Assembly (NCBI RefSeq): GCF_050947875.1
Contig: NC_134572.1
Span: 132,921,105 to 132,985,104, forward strand
Direction: 5' to 3'
DNA: 64,000 nucleotides
Source: Dermacentor variabilis
Taxonomy: Eukaryota > Arthropoda > Arachnida > Ixodida > Ixodidae
A model generated the notes under the pieces. The model was given only the letters and a program-made list of their open reading frames with translations, was not told the DNA's origin and ran no database searches. Position 1 is the stretch's first letter; every line of letters begins with the position of its first letter. Below are positions 34,985 to 49,040 of this stretch, piece by piece. The translations under genes and the position numbers were made by a program.

Positions 34985-35123
34985 CCCATATTCGAAGTTT
35001 TTAGTTCCCAAGTGGTATTTGCCATTGGCCGGCCGCGTTGACTAATAAGATGTCCAACTTCACCAATGGCTACCATCTGCTGTTACGAACACATTTAGCA
35101 CAAGTGCTTTTCAGGAATACGGA
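34985..35123 (+). mobile_element. Small inverted-repeat element, copy D
   Basis: Left end cccatattcgaagttttt and right end gcttttcaggaatacgga are imperfect inverted repeats. The core gactaataagatgtccaa followed by aatggct matches copies A and B. It is about 139 bp and non-coding. Confidence 0.7.
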
Positions 35124-35904
35124 CCGCGCCGTTGAGTATACGTGTAGTGTAACAGACAAATTCCCGTACGCAGAACTCCTGACGATGTTTTGAAGTTCTA
35201 GCTACAGTCGCATAGTAGTTAACGCCTTGCAAATTTAAGTAGACTTCTTTCTTCAATGTTGGAGTTGACTGCTAAGCCCAGCTCAGTCGATAACAGAGAA
35301 AGACAATCAGGAGCGGAAGGGAGAGAGAAAATTTGTTATAGGAAAGGCAGAGCGGTTAGCATGAGTCATAGTATGCTTAGGAGGAGAAAGCCCCTGAAGG
35401 ACAATACTTGAAGCCATCCATTCCCATTTTCATGTCATCATCACATTTTATTTCTTCCTCCACAGCAAACAAATGAACACGGTCAGAACTCCTACACACG
35501 TCGTTAATCTATATTTAACAGACAAGCGAAAGGCAGGTCCTGCGTGCACCAGAGTGCATGGCAGAAGGTTCGGTGTTGTGAAGCGAAGCAAACTGAAAAC
35601 CGTAAAGCACGGAGTTGTTGTGTATACAATACAACTTTCAGATGCGTCTCTACAAGCGGTTTAGAAACAAAAGAAAACAGAGAACACGTTACCATTAGCT
35701 ATGGTGAAATTGTAGCAAATATTTACGCTCGTTTAGAACACCGCGGATTGATTGATTGATTAATTAAGCTGCCAAATGGACAAGCGGCACTGAAAGACAG
35801 GAAAGAGCTCCCGACTAATTTTCACCACGGTATGTTTTAGATTACTTCAAGGTTTGTATACGTTCAGCTTACCTTCGGTGTACGAGTGCTCATCCGCTTG
35901 GCAG
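35124..35904. other. Non-coding stretch
   Basis: No gene recognised. A short attg repeat occurs near 35750. Confidence 0.4.
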
Positions 35905-35988
35905 TGCGGAAGCCTTGGCTCGGAATCGTACCCGCGACCTCTGGTTCAGCATCATAGTTCGAGAGCCACTGAGCTACCCAGCGGGCTT
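35905..35988 (-). mobile_element. SINE head fragment (tRNA-like part only)
   Basis: The minus strand reads GCCCGCTGGGTAGCTCAGTG at the right edge, followed by a B-box-like GGTACGATTCC. This matches the tRNA-like head of the SINE at 28231-28469. No body or tail follows, so the copy is 3'-truncated or diverged. Confidence 0.55.
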
Positions 35989-36163
35989 CAACAAAATGCG
36001 GGCAATAAGAAGAAATTATAGATTGCTGCTGCTAATGGTCACCGCACGTCGTCGCCTTTGTGCCACCTCGCATGTGCTCCGTCAGCTACCGGTCGCCGTG
36101 GCGTCATTTCTTTCGACTGCGGCAAAAAAAGAAAAAAAAAGAAAAGAAAAGAAAGGCTTGTGA

Positions 36164-36283
36164 GTTAGATTTAGGTGCACGTTAAGCAACCCCATGTGTC
36201 CAAAGTTAATCCTGAGTCTTCGACTACGGCGTGCCTCATAACTGTATCGCCGTTTTGGCACGTAGTAGTGCGTAATTAAATTA
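36164..36283 (+). mobile_element. SINE body and tail fragment (5'-truncated)
   Basis: It contains taggtgcacgttaagcaacc, then a diverged gtcaaagttaat segment, then tacggcgtgcctcataa and ttttggcacgta. These are the body motifs of the SINE at 28231-28469, here on the plus strand and without the tRNA head. It is preceded by an A-rich purine run at 36123-36154. Confidence 0.6.
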
Positions 36284-37907
36284 GCGTAATTTTTACAAAA
36301 TCCCGCTCAACGGAATGCTAGCAGACTTGAAAGGGAGCTAACGCCGTCCTTTGACATTGTTTATCGGTGATTTATGCAGGAATTATATTAATAACCACTT
36401 TGCTGTTCTGTAGCTAAAAAACTAAGCGGCCTTAAGAAAGAAAGACCGAGTATTTTTCTGAAGCACTGTTGCCGCATTCATTTACCGCATATGCTTGTCG
36501 GTGAAGAGGGCTGGTTTGCTGCTTTTCTTTTCTTTTTTTTCGAGGAAAGCTCCATCCGTAATCTCCTATAAATAAGCCTCACGTTTGTGGCGCGACTGGC
36601 TCGGGCGGATAGTTCTTGTCCATAAAGAAGAAGAAAAAAGTGAAAGTCGCTGCTCCACTTCGGCTACGGTCTGGCTCTTATGACTTCCGCATGGTCGTCT
36701 TTTATATCTTGCAGTAACTGCGCCGAGAACGTGAAATGATTGAAAGCAGTCCGAATCCTTTATAACCTATACATCATTGCTGCGTTCAGGCGAAAAGTTA
36801 AAAAAAAAAAAAACATGCATAGGGAGATACGCAGATATCAAATATGAAGTCGCAATTTCTTCCGAATTGCGCGCGTAGAAAAAATAAAAATGTAATTTCT
36901 GGTCCGCCTCGCGCTTCGTTTGATCCATCATTAAAGAACTTGATTAAAAGCCGACCTTTGACACTGAGCCATTTTTATTTTATTTTATTTTGCTTTGAAC
37001 ACTAAGGTCCTATAGCACAAATGCACAGATTAAAAGAAAGAAGAAAAAGTAAAAAGAAAAGAGAGAAAGAAAAGCTTACTCCACATATGCCTGGCACCCA
37101 AACTCGTTTATATATTTGTCTGAGCCGTACCACACTGAGAAAGGAGATACGCGAAGTACAAGCAAAAATAAAGGAAATAAAGATAAACTTCGTTCTTTCA
37201 TTGGAGGCGCATTTTAATAACAGAAATTTTGCCACACCCTTCCGCTAACTTTGCAATCAATGAATGCACTCCTCTGAGCGAGCAGAGAGCTTCGCAAGGT
37301 CCCCTCCTGGAGCTGCAGCGGTTCATGCAAAATTAATTTCAGGACCGTCGCCCCGTCTGTGTTTCCCAGGAATTGATGCCGACATAACCGAGGGCTTTGT
37401 CTTTTTTTTAAAAGTCTTTTGTGCTTCTGTTCTGCTCGCTTTATTCTTTAGTTTATTTCGCGTCGATGTAGCTGCGACTCCTCAACTCCTCTTATTTTTA
37501 CGTTCTTTGAAACCGGTATGTATGGGAACAAGAAGCAGTATATTGAGAAACGTGGACCCTGCGGCCGGTACCAAGGCAACCTCGATGTGATGAATCTCAA
37601 AGGGGGGAGGTGGCGGGTTGAAATTTTGTCCTTTATTGAGCTACTTCTGATGAGCTGCCATATTTCCTTGATCTATAGTTTCTAGAGGAGGAGTCATATA
37701 GACTTCGATTGAACACGACTTTCGACCGGTGTGAACTCACGTTTTACGGTTGAGGCGGCGATGCGTCTTTCTCTGAGGTGTATTACTTCGTCCACTTTAC
37801 CGTATTTTGTCAAGTGAATCAGAACTGATTTTAATTTCCAGCAGAATATTGTATTTGGCATTATGTGTGTATATATATTTAAAGTCCAGCGAAGGCTCTT
37901 GTTTGTC
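36284..37907. other. Non-coding stretch
   Basis: No gene recognised. It holds purine-rich and T-rich runs (for example 36528-36541) and accidental ORFs only. Confidence 0.4.
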
Positions 37908-38432
37908 GGCTTCTTATGTTGTTATAAATCGGGCCCCTTGGTTTACTTTCTCCTTGGTCGTTACATGGCCAGGGTCTCGAATCCGGCAGCTTTGATGTCT
38001 TCAGATAGCGCGTGTGGGTTTATTGGCCACTTGCTTTCACCCACAACGTTCAAGTACTGCGTGGCGCATGCGACAGATGGGGTGTTCTACGTCCACGGCC
38101 ATGACGATGAGTGATGGCACTCGCCAACACTGCTAGGGCTAGTTCGAGTAGGCAGACATAAATACCCCGGAAAGTGGATGCGGAAACTGCGCCGCGGTAG
38201 CTCAGTTGGTAAGCGCATCGCACTCGTAATGCGAAGTCATGGGTTCGTATCCTACCTCCGGTCACTTCCTTTTTCATCCACTTTCATTTTCATTTAATTA
38301 TCATTCCTCTATTGCAATGAATAACTAATAATAGCTTGCCATATGCTGTCCTTCGTGCCATTTTTTGTAGGCTTGTTACGTTCTTGCTAATTGAAATCGG
38401 GCCCCTTGGTTTCCTTTCTTCTCGTTAATATT
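37908..38432 (+). repeat. About 468-bp dispersed repeat unit carrying a tRNA-like segment
   Basis: The segment atcgggccccttggttt occurs at 37928 and again at 38396, 468 bp apart. Between them is a unit with a tRNA-like core (38191-38263) and a tail beginning ttcatccactttcatttt. The layout fits one full copy of a tRNA-containing repeat joined to the end of another copy, that is, a tandem or dimeric arrangement. I associate the sequence with a common tick repeat, from memory. Confidence 0.55.
38191..38263 (+). pseudogene. tRNA-Thr(CGT)-like sequence inside a repeat
   Basis: A cloverleaf can be drawn. The D arm is gctcagttggtaagc; the anticodon arm has stem tcgca/tgcga with loop ctcgtaa (anticodon CGT); the T arm is around gggttcgtatcc. 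The acceptor stem has one mismatch and wobble pairs, and the T stem is imperfect. Because it is embedded in a dispersed repeat, it is more likely a SINE-type promoter than a working tRNA gene. Confidence 0.6.
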
Positions 38433-38613
38433 AAGAGGGTTATTACTATTATTATTGAAAGTCTGATTGGTCGGGAAATGAAAACCACAGTGAAAATCCG
38501 CTGACGCTGTGCGCAGATGTGTCGCGCAGTGTGTCTAGTATACCCGTCGACCGCGTAAGGTCGCAGTTGACATTGCTGAGCGCGCATATTAGCACGTGCA
38601 GGTGCCTCGAACA

Positions 38614-38920
38614 ATAGGGTCTCCCGCTAAGTGTGAAGTGCGTGCTGTCGTTCGATTTCTGCATGCTGACCGGTGAAGTGCAGCCGAAATTCATCGACGA
38701 ATCAGTAATATGTGCGATACAACTTTCACGAGTGACAGCAAAGTGCGGCAATGGTGCAGGAACTTTGAAACAGGACGCACAGACGTTCATGATGCAGGCT
38801 GGCAGGGAAAAGTGCGAGTGCCTACCGATCTTGTTCTTGTTCCGCTATTGGATCAGGCAATCCGAGAAAATTGTCGGTCTCTAAATTTCATGGTCAGCTC
38901 TCTATACCATAGTGAGTGAG
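38614..38920 (+). pseudogene. mariner-family transposase remnant, N-terminal DNA-binding part
   Basis: In one frame the translation contains VRFLHAD, a stop, AAEIHRRI, VRQWCRNFETGRTDVHD and DQAIREN. This is the helix-turn-helix segment typical of Mos1/SETMAR-type mariner transposases. The expected start codon position reads ATA (38614), there is an in-frame TGA, and the catalytic DDD domain is absent. It is therefore a short decayed remnant. The inverted repeats of the element were not identified. Confidence 0.75.
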
Positions 38921-39197
38921 ATACATATCACTCTTGATAATGACAGGTCCTACGGCCGAAACGCCGACTAAAGAAACGTATAAATGAACAATGCTCCCTT
39001 TCTTAAAATTCGTTTGTACAGCAAGCAAGGACCCGTTGACTTCATGACTATCTATACGCGCATATTCTGGATGACATATCGCCACACCACAATATATACC
39101 AACGAATGAAACCCACGGAAAAGGCAGAGAAAGGTTCACTTTAAAACTGTTTAATACATTCCCAGGCAACTTATTTATAGGATGTTTATTTAGGTAT

Positions 39198-39520
39198 ACA
39201 AGGCGTCCCACGTAACTTGAGGCAAACATTAAAAATATGCAAATGCCGCGTTGTTGGACAGAACCACGGTAATGTTATTTGCCGTCGCTTGGAGATACTT
39301 AGATTACCTTATTCATTCCGACTAATTAGATAATTATGCCTAATTAATTAATCTGTTTCTCAAATATTATGTTAGATGAAAAGCTTGAATGAGAGAATTG
39401 TAGCGCAACATGAAGAACTCGCGATATATCTCTTGCTCAATACGCGCTACATAAAAGTGTTTTTGCGAGCCTGAAAGAAGCCTGCGAATGCACGCAGAGT
39501 GCCTCGAGCGTTAAGTCACG
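39198..39520 (+). repeat. Dispersed repeat beginning tacaaggcgtcccacgtaac
   Basis: A non-coding stretch including gccgtcgcttggagatac, taattagataattatg and aactcgcgatatatctc, which I associate with a widespread tick/arthropod repeat. This is from memory, with no second copy in the window to compare. Borders are approximate. Confidence 0.35.
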
Positions 39521-39657
39521 CGATTGCTTCTCCGGTGTAAATTAGTTTTTATTTCGAACTTTTGGGCTGCCAAGTCCTGGATGCAGCCATTACACGAGTC
39601 TCTACGGTAGTCAGGACTCCCGAAGAGCAGTCTGAACGCGATTAGTGGTGACTGGCA

Positions 39658-39835
39658 CAGCAACGTCAGTATGCACAACGGCGTCGTGCTCGTGCTAGGC
39701 AGGACGCAGCGGTTCCTGCTCAAACCAAGCCGCGCACAGTTGAGACGACTGAAGCGCAGAGCGATACGATGAGCGACGAAAGGAACAGCAACGTCAGTAC
39801 GCACAACGGCGTCGTGCTCAGGCTCGGCAGGACCC
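39658..39835 (+). repeat. Two direct copies encoding Gln/Arg-rich, STPR-like peptide
   Basis: Near-identical segments cagcaacgtcagta(t/c)gc occur at 39658 and 39788 and continue for about 48 bp. In one frame each encodes a QQRQYAQRRRA-type peptide followed by Q-D, resembling STPR-type repeats. The two copies lie in different frames, so any former protein is broken. They are probably remnants of a mobile-element or host gene exon. Confidence 0.45.
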
Positions 39836-40176
39836 CAGTTTAGGGCTATACGTCATATTGGTCTATCGGATCAGGTGATACTGCAGCTTCCCTGGCCAGC
39901 CACCTTCACAACGAGTATTGGAGCTCGTTTTCTTAGCGAAGCTGTTAGCCTCGTGGGCGTTTATGTCGGTCGGCATTTCAAGGCGAAGCCTTAAGCGGCT
40001 CATACGTCCCGGGTGGTCTGGAAAATGCGGCGTCTTGTACAGAAAGTAATGTGAGCTCGCCTCGCGCAGACACATGCTCGTACCACTGCTCGTGCCACTG
40101 CTAGCGCGTTCGTCGCGTTGTCTTCTTCCACAGCCGGCTTCGATGCCGCTCATCATGCCAAAAAAATAAAAAAAGA

Positions 40177-40447
40177 GGCAAAGTTAATTAAGATAGAGTT
40201 AATTCAGGCACTCTAACGCACGACCTTTGATTGGACTCGAACCCCCAAGAGCATGTAGAAGTCGAATACACGACGTTTGGCGTTAAGGCGAAGTTAATGA
40301 AGGCAGAGTGAATTAATATAGAGTTAATTCAGGCCCTTAAACCCACGACCTTTGGTGGGAGACGAACCCACGACCCTTGATGTTAATTAGGGCGAAGTTA
40401 ATTAAGGTACCGTCATTTAAGGCACTCGAACCGACGACCTTTGGTTG
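40177..40447. repeat. Minisatellite, about 104-110-bp unit, 2.7 copies
   Basis: Units start at 40177, 40287 and 40391 with ggc(a/g)aagttaat. Each contains a caggc/gcactc stretch followed by acgacctttg. Substitutions and small indels separate the units, so the array is old. Confidence 0.65.
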
Positions 40448-40687
40448 TAGAAAACAAGTAATAAGAAGTAACAACGCATTCGAATGAGAATGTCAAGTAA
40501 TTTAATGAATGTCTCTTGAGTGCGCAGGCTTTTGCCTTCACCCTCTTTGGCGTATGCTAAAGTGAGTGTCATCTTTTTTTTGTGTGTCCGTATACGCGGT
40601 GCTCACATAAAAACAAACGGCAGCTGAAAGACTGTGTTTGAGTTTCCCCGTAACAGAATTTTTTCTCGCATATTGAAATTGCAGTCC

Positions 40688-40799
40688 GATGCTGTCATGT
40701 TTGCAGGTTGTGTGTAAGTCGTATTTTAAGCATTTTCTGACGCATTTTACTTTGAGAAATTTTATTGTTGTAGGCGGAGGGCCTACAATAATGAGGATG
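40688..40799. repeat. Direct repeat flank A
   Basis: It shares gcattttctgacgca, followed later by ggcggag and caataatgaggatg, with 41816-41944. Offset 1128 bp at the shared catgt. Confidence 0.6.
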
Positions 40800-41600
40800 T
40801 GTGCTGTGATAACGGTACCGCCACCTAGCGGCCGCGGCCGCCCAGATGCCTTAAGCGGCAGCTGTCTTTCAGGTTACGCGTTACAGATTTATGTTTGCTC
40901 GTGTATTTGAATAAAAATTTGGAGGACGCTTAAGCTTCGCCTTCAAGAGTGGAACGCGACAGCGTTCCCATCGACCCGCCAAGGGGTGTAAGACAAAGCG
41001 CTACGGCGCAGGGATCACTTACGAGGCGCCCCGCATCAAACTTTGCGCCCACCTATCACACGGAGAGCGTCGAGCAACGCAGCGTTCTGCGCGGCAACGA
41101 AACGTGCGCCTGAGCAAACGGAACTAACCAAAGAACTCGGTGTCTCGGAGGGAGAAACGATCTACGCCAGCCAAACGTCGTGATCGGCACGGGCAGAGAG
41201 ATAGACAGATAGTAATCTAAAGAAAGGAACGGCGCTTGATTCTGCAACCCGCGTGGGAGCACGGCGAAGCGTCGCCAGGGGAGAGGGAGTCGGGGCCGCA
41301 ACGCGCCTGGCACCGGTCCGCGCACAGCACAGCCCCAATGCGCGCATGGCGCGCCACCTGTCGGGGCAGCGCCGTACATTGAGAGGAGGGGTCTTCTGTG
41401 TTTGCCGCAAGATGGCTCTGCGTGTGCGGTAAGCGCAGAAGAAATGTAGCGGTAACGTACTTCGCTATTCGTGTAAATGCAACTTCTGTAAGTTGCGTGC
41501 TCATAATTACCGATATACACCGCAGTATAACATTCTACGGCACGTTTTTAAGGCAACACCGCGTTCACTAAAAGCGCTTTTGTACCGATTTCAAGCATCG

Positions 41601-41812
41601 AACTCGTGGCTGAGTGGTAGCGTCTCCGTCTCACACTCCGGAGACCCTGGTTCGATTCCCACCCAGCCCATCTTGGAAGTTGCTTGTTATTTATGAAGTG
41701 CCTGCCATGATTTATCGCTCACGGCCAACGCCGCGGACGCCGACACCCGACACCGACGCCGACGACACCGGCTTTTCTGCGACATGAGCTCCTTAACGCT
41801 ATCGCGTTAAAA
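41601..41812 (+). mobile_element. tRNA-derived SINE, second family
   Basis: A tRNA-like head (A-box-like tggctgagtggtagcg, B box ggttcgattcc) is followed by a GC-rich body with cgccgacacc-type repeats and an ending taacgctatcgcgttaaaa. Its body differs from that of the SINE at 28231, so it is a different family. The head might begin some 50 bases earlier. No clear target duplication was found. Confidence 0.7.
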
Positions 41813-41815
41813 TTC

Positions 41816-41944
41816 GAAGCCATCATGTCTGTAGCTCGAGTACCAGTCGTACTTTACGCATTTTCTGACGCAATTTACTTCTAAACATTCATTGAGTTAA
41901 ATACAACAATTGCGCCCGGCGGAGTGCCTAGAACAATGAGGATG
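41816..41944. repeat. Direct repeat flank B
   Basis: Diverged copy of 40688-40799, immediately after the SINE at 41601-41812. Confidence 0.6.

Positions 41945-45217
<3,273 letters not shown>

Positions 45218-45298
<81 letters not shown>
45218..45298. repeat. (AT)n microsatellite, 81 bp
   Basis: An uninterrupted at/ta run. Confidence 0.95.
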
Positions 45299-45299
<1 letters not shown>

Positions 45300-45915
45300 C
45301 CGTGTCTCTTCCCTTTATCACCGGGAGGCGGCAGCTTCGTAATGACTGAAGTTTTTATTTTCCGGGAAGGAGATCGCTTCGAGCGCGTCTGCGAATCGCT
45401 CACTTATTTCCACGAATTTTCGTGCTCGTGTGACAAGCAATGTCACGATGTGCACGACCTAAACGTAGCAACTGAGGTTCATTAATACAGTGTCTGCATG
45501 ATTTTTACATCAGAGAACGTCGACACATTTAGCATTAACACAAGGATGCTTCGCTTATACGCCGATTCTTAGGGTGCCTGTTTGGTTAAACCGCCATATG
45601 CGCGCTTCCACGCAGCATTTATGGCGTCGGCGCCAAATTAAAGGCGTTGTCCTCAAACTGCGTGCCATTATTCTACAGTATAATAATAAAAAAGTACGTG
45701 CATCTCGATTTTTTCTTTTTTCTCGCAGTCGACTCGAAAGAAGATCAATCTGCCAGTACATGAAATGCGTTGGATTTTTCTTTGGCACTCGAGAAATATT
45801 TTTCTCGAGTGGGGGCAGTGGGGGTAATTCCAAACGATCGCTGACACAACTGTATCAAAACAGGAATAAATTACGCTGATCTCGCGGACTGTGATAATCG
45901 GTGTGCGCGACAGGT
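45299..45915. other. Non-coding stretch with perfect hairpin
   Basis: No gene is seen. A perfect inverted repeat at 45786-45811 has 11-bp arms (cactcgagaaa) and a 4-base loop. Confidence 0.4.
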
Positions 45916-45982
45916 CCCCTGGTGGTCAGAATTAATGCTGAGTCTTCCACTACTGCGTGCCTCATAATGAAATCCTAATTTT
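45916..45982 (+). mobile_element. SINE tail fragment
   Basis: cccctggtggtcagaatt followed by ctgcgtgcctcataatgaaa matches the body of the SINE at 28231-28469. The tRNA head is missing. Confidence 0.55.
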
Positions 45983-46229
45983 GAGAAGCAGGACCCCAGA
46001 TTTCAATTCAGTTCTTGCGTTCAAACCAAGCGGTTTTTATTCGCGCAGCTGGTCTTTACTGTCGTGTTGTTGATGTTGCGACGCCGGCGGTGCAACGAGC
46101 CACCCACTCGGTGCTGTATAGCATTAATTTAATCACGGTGCGGTATCCTATAACAAGCACATCGCAGCACACGTGGAAGAAGCCTTTCTCGCAAGGTGGC
46201 ATACTCATTCTTTTTCTAGGGAGGAAGTG

Positions 46230-46382
46230 CCGGACAGAGATAGGGAGAAAAAAAAAACTTTATTTTTTACGCCAGCGTCCGGCGCTCACCTAGGCCGAGT
46301 TGCGTTGCCATTTTACAAGCACTCTTTTCGCGGCACTAAGGGAAGAGCCCTATGGCTTAGCCTAAAGAATTACAGCTATGCA
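46230..46382 (-). mobile_element. Possible LINE 3' tail
   Basis: On the minus strand the stretch runs to AATAAAG followed by poly(T) and CTCCC near 46265-46240, a pattern like other pyrimidine-tailed LINE ends in this window. No coding part is recognisable, so this is tentative. Confidence 0.3.
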
Positions 46383-47250
46383 AATAAAGAGAGAAAGAGA
46401 GAGAAAGGAAAGGCAGGTAGGTGAACCAAATGGTAGTTTCTAGTTTGCTATCCTGCACTGAGGTGGAGTATATAGGTATTGGAAAGAGGGCAACGAGAGG
46501 GAGAGACCTAACAAAAACGTTCCAATTACAGGCGTTCGCACAGGTCGTCGATCTCAAGTAGGGCAGTAGCGCTTGCACGGCCTTCTGATGCGATGTTAAG
46601 ACCTGTCGATGTAGTAATTTTTTTTCTTTCGACAGTGGCTGGTGGTCCAACTGGTTGAGCACAAAGCGATTGTCTCTTTTCAGTGTACTGCACACGCCAT
46701 CTCCTAGCCCAAAATAGGACAGGTCTCATGCGGTTGACTTGAGCCATCTTCAAACCAGAACTTACAGGAATCCGGTACATCTTAACGACATGTTTCCGGA
46801 GTTATACCGTAATGCCAAATGTAAATTATATGATGTTAGAGGGGCCACCCTAGAGCATATACCCTGGGATTGTGAATAGTTCAGAGGAGAATCGCAGTCC
46901 CCCCTGACGAACTAGAGGCGTGGTGGAGAGGCGCACTGAATAGCTCAGATCCTCAGGACCAACTTTGGGCCATCCAGGAAGCCCGGCAAGCTACCGTGAG
47001 ACAGGGTCTCCCTGCTGCCACCGACGCGGCCTTGACCCAGGTCATCAATGTGCAGGATATTTAATAAAGTAGTCACACGCACTAGCATAGAACATGACGA
47101 ATTGTTTCCTCGTCGCCGCAATGGCCACATACTGCAGTGTGGGCCATCCGCATGCGGAACGCGTGGGCATTGGTAAGCGCGACGCTCAACCATAGCCTAC
47201 ATAAAAAGGGTTGCTTCTCTTAGCGGAAGACTTGGTGAAAGTCGAATGCT
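46383..47250 (-). pseudogene. LINE (I/Jockey-like), 3' end with C-terminal zinc-finger region, interrupted
   Basis: On the minus strand, 47230-47081 encodes NAHAFRMRMAHTAVCGHCGD and ends RHVLC before a stop, a cysteine/histidine motif typical of LINE ORF2 C-termini. The frame is interrupted at 47080, and similarity resumes at 46690 with a NQLDHQPLSKEK-like segment. A 3' UTR follows that contains AGTGCAGGATAGC and a (CT)-rich tail ending near 46383. The gap is a plus-strand LINE insertion (46698-47073). The RT domain is absent, so the copy was already 5'-truncated. The clade is inferred from the C-terminal motif only. Confidence 0.7.
46698..47073 (+). pseudogene. Second LINE 3' fragment inserted in the first
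   Basis: The plus-strand translation gives LQTRTYRNP, FPELYRNAKCKL, ATLEHIPWDC, then a stop and a frame change, then SSDPQDQLWAIQEARQ and a C-terminus VRQGLPAATDAA. This is the C-terminal region of a LINE ORF2 with a cysteine/histidine motif. It ends with tandem stop codons at about 47062. It is flanked by cacacgc at 46691-46697 and 47074-47080, a 7-bp target duplication. It is 5'-truncated, about 376 bp, and inactive. Confidence 0.75.
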
Positions 47251-49040
47251 TATGAGGAAGCTTTAGCTCGGGTGCTCCTATCTAGATATATACATGTAAA
47301 AGGAGAATTATTCTTTTTTCGGCAAGCACTGCACCAAATTTGGCACGGTTTGTTGCATTTAAAAGAAAAGCTTAAAATCTATAGTGGCTGTTGGTCTAGA
47401 ATTTTTTGTTAGGTCGTAAATGTTTTATGAAAAAGTGGCAAAGATCGAAAATCTTCAGAAAACGAAACTATCAGGTTGACAACTCTAACTCGGCAATTAA
47501 AATTATATCACCATTATGTTAGTCGCATCTAATAGTACATCTAAAGCGGACAAAATTGATATATTACACATGAATCGCAAGAAAAATTATTAATACGAAA
47601 ATACAGCTTTTGCAGAACCCTCGTACACAACCTAACAAATTCACATAAGATATAAATTGACATATCAAATTTGTCCGCTTTGAATGCTCTCATGGATGCC
47701 ATTTACAGAACCGCTATATCTATTCTTTGACGCAGAGCTATTAATTTGTAAACTTCGGGCTTCTATTCTTTTTTTTTTTTTCAAACTTTCAAATTTTTGA
47801 AAATCGCTTTAACGAAATGCAGGCCCTAAATCGAAATTGCGCTTCCAAGAGTCTCTATAAGTGTAGCTTTCTCTCTCAATTGCAAGAAATTTAATTAAAA
47901 TCGATTCAGGGGTTATCTCAGAAAAACATTTTTGCGTTTTACATGTATTTGAATAGGCCGAGCCCGAGTTAGGCCCGAGCTAAAGCTTCCTGTTAACGTA
48001 GGATCCAGGGTGTATGTATAAACGAGCATGCATAAAGTATGGTTCATTGCCATCCAATGTGGTGCATTGGCATGCAAGTAGGCGGAGCATCCTTGGAGCA
48101 TCTCACAGCGGTGTCGACAGGTGATGGAGCAGCTTGAGAAGAAAATTGAGGCAACATTACGTGTGTCCGCGGCGCCTATTAGTACATACCAGTTATAACC
48201 GACAACCCATGTCAGAACCAAGGTTTTTTTTTATATATATAATAGTTATTTACGTTTCTGTTGAATGACTGGCGCCTGTGACGGTCGGTGACCGTGTGTG
48301 GACGGTTAGAACAATTATGTGTTTTACCTATAGGTATCAACGTGCACTGTTTTCCAAGGCACGGTCACCGTTGCTGTTTTTACTAGTATACCAGTAAATT
48401 TCCACTTAGTACCTGCCGTTTCCTTGTCAACCCTTTGTTCCGTTTTGAAACACCGCGCCTGCCGGGTTAACATAGTGGAAACGTTGCACACGGATGTTAA
48501 AAATAGTATAGCGATAAGCTGTGAAACTTCAGCAAGCTACCTGAGGAGTGTGCTAGGAATGCGCCTTAAGGCGCTATCATAAATATTTCATCCGTAGACC
48601 CCATTTCATAGAGATACATAAAAAAAAGAAAACAAGAATCCGAGGCTTCGTCTTATAGTAGGAGAGAGTACAGTTAACGCAGACATCGTTTCGGTATTGT
48701 TGAATAATAGATAAAGCTTTCATCAACTTATTGATTTGCTCAATCAGCACGCCTAAATATCAGGAGCACCGATAAATTTAACTAGAAGTACCACTTTAAT
48801 GTCTGGCTGTGCAGAAAATCTTCTATGAAAAGTTAAAATATGCAGAGGTGCAATAGTATTCGGCGTCCTTCTCGGGCCAGTAAGAGTGTCACCAGAGACG
48901 TGATAAATAGCATCAATCGAATATCGAAAACACTTAAAAACTCAACAATAACGACTAAATTATTGGGAGCAATAAAAGGTATGCATGAAAACAAAACCAT
49001 GCGCGTACGCGTTTACTTTGTCGCAAGATCAGCAATTATC
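47251..49040. other. Non-coding stretch
   Basis: No gene or recognised element. AT-rich, with a poly(T) run at about 47769-47780. Confidence 0.4.

Larger units (their letters stand above)
39836..41600. repeat. Composite old repeat region
   Basis: It includes the minisatellite at 40177-40447, the first duplicated flank at 40688-40799, and GC-rich sequence with cttaagcttcgccttcaag at about 40929. I associate that last segment with abundant tick repeats, from memory. No gene is recognised. Confidence 0.35.

Noticed and set aside
38191..38263. Functional tRNA-Thr gene
   Set aside because: The acceptor and T stems have mismatches and the sequence is embedded in a dispersed repeat. It is kept as a tRNA-like pseudogene only.
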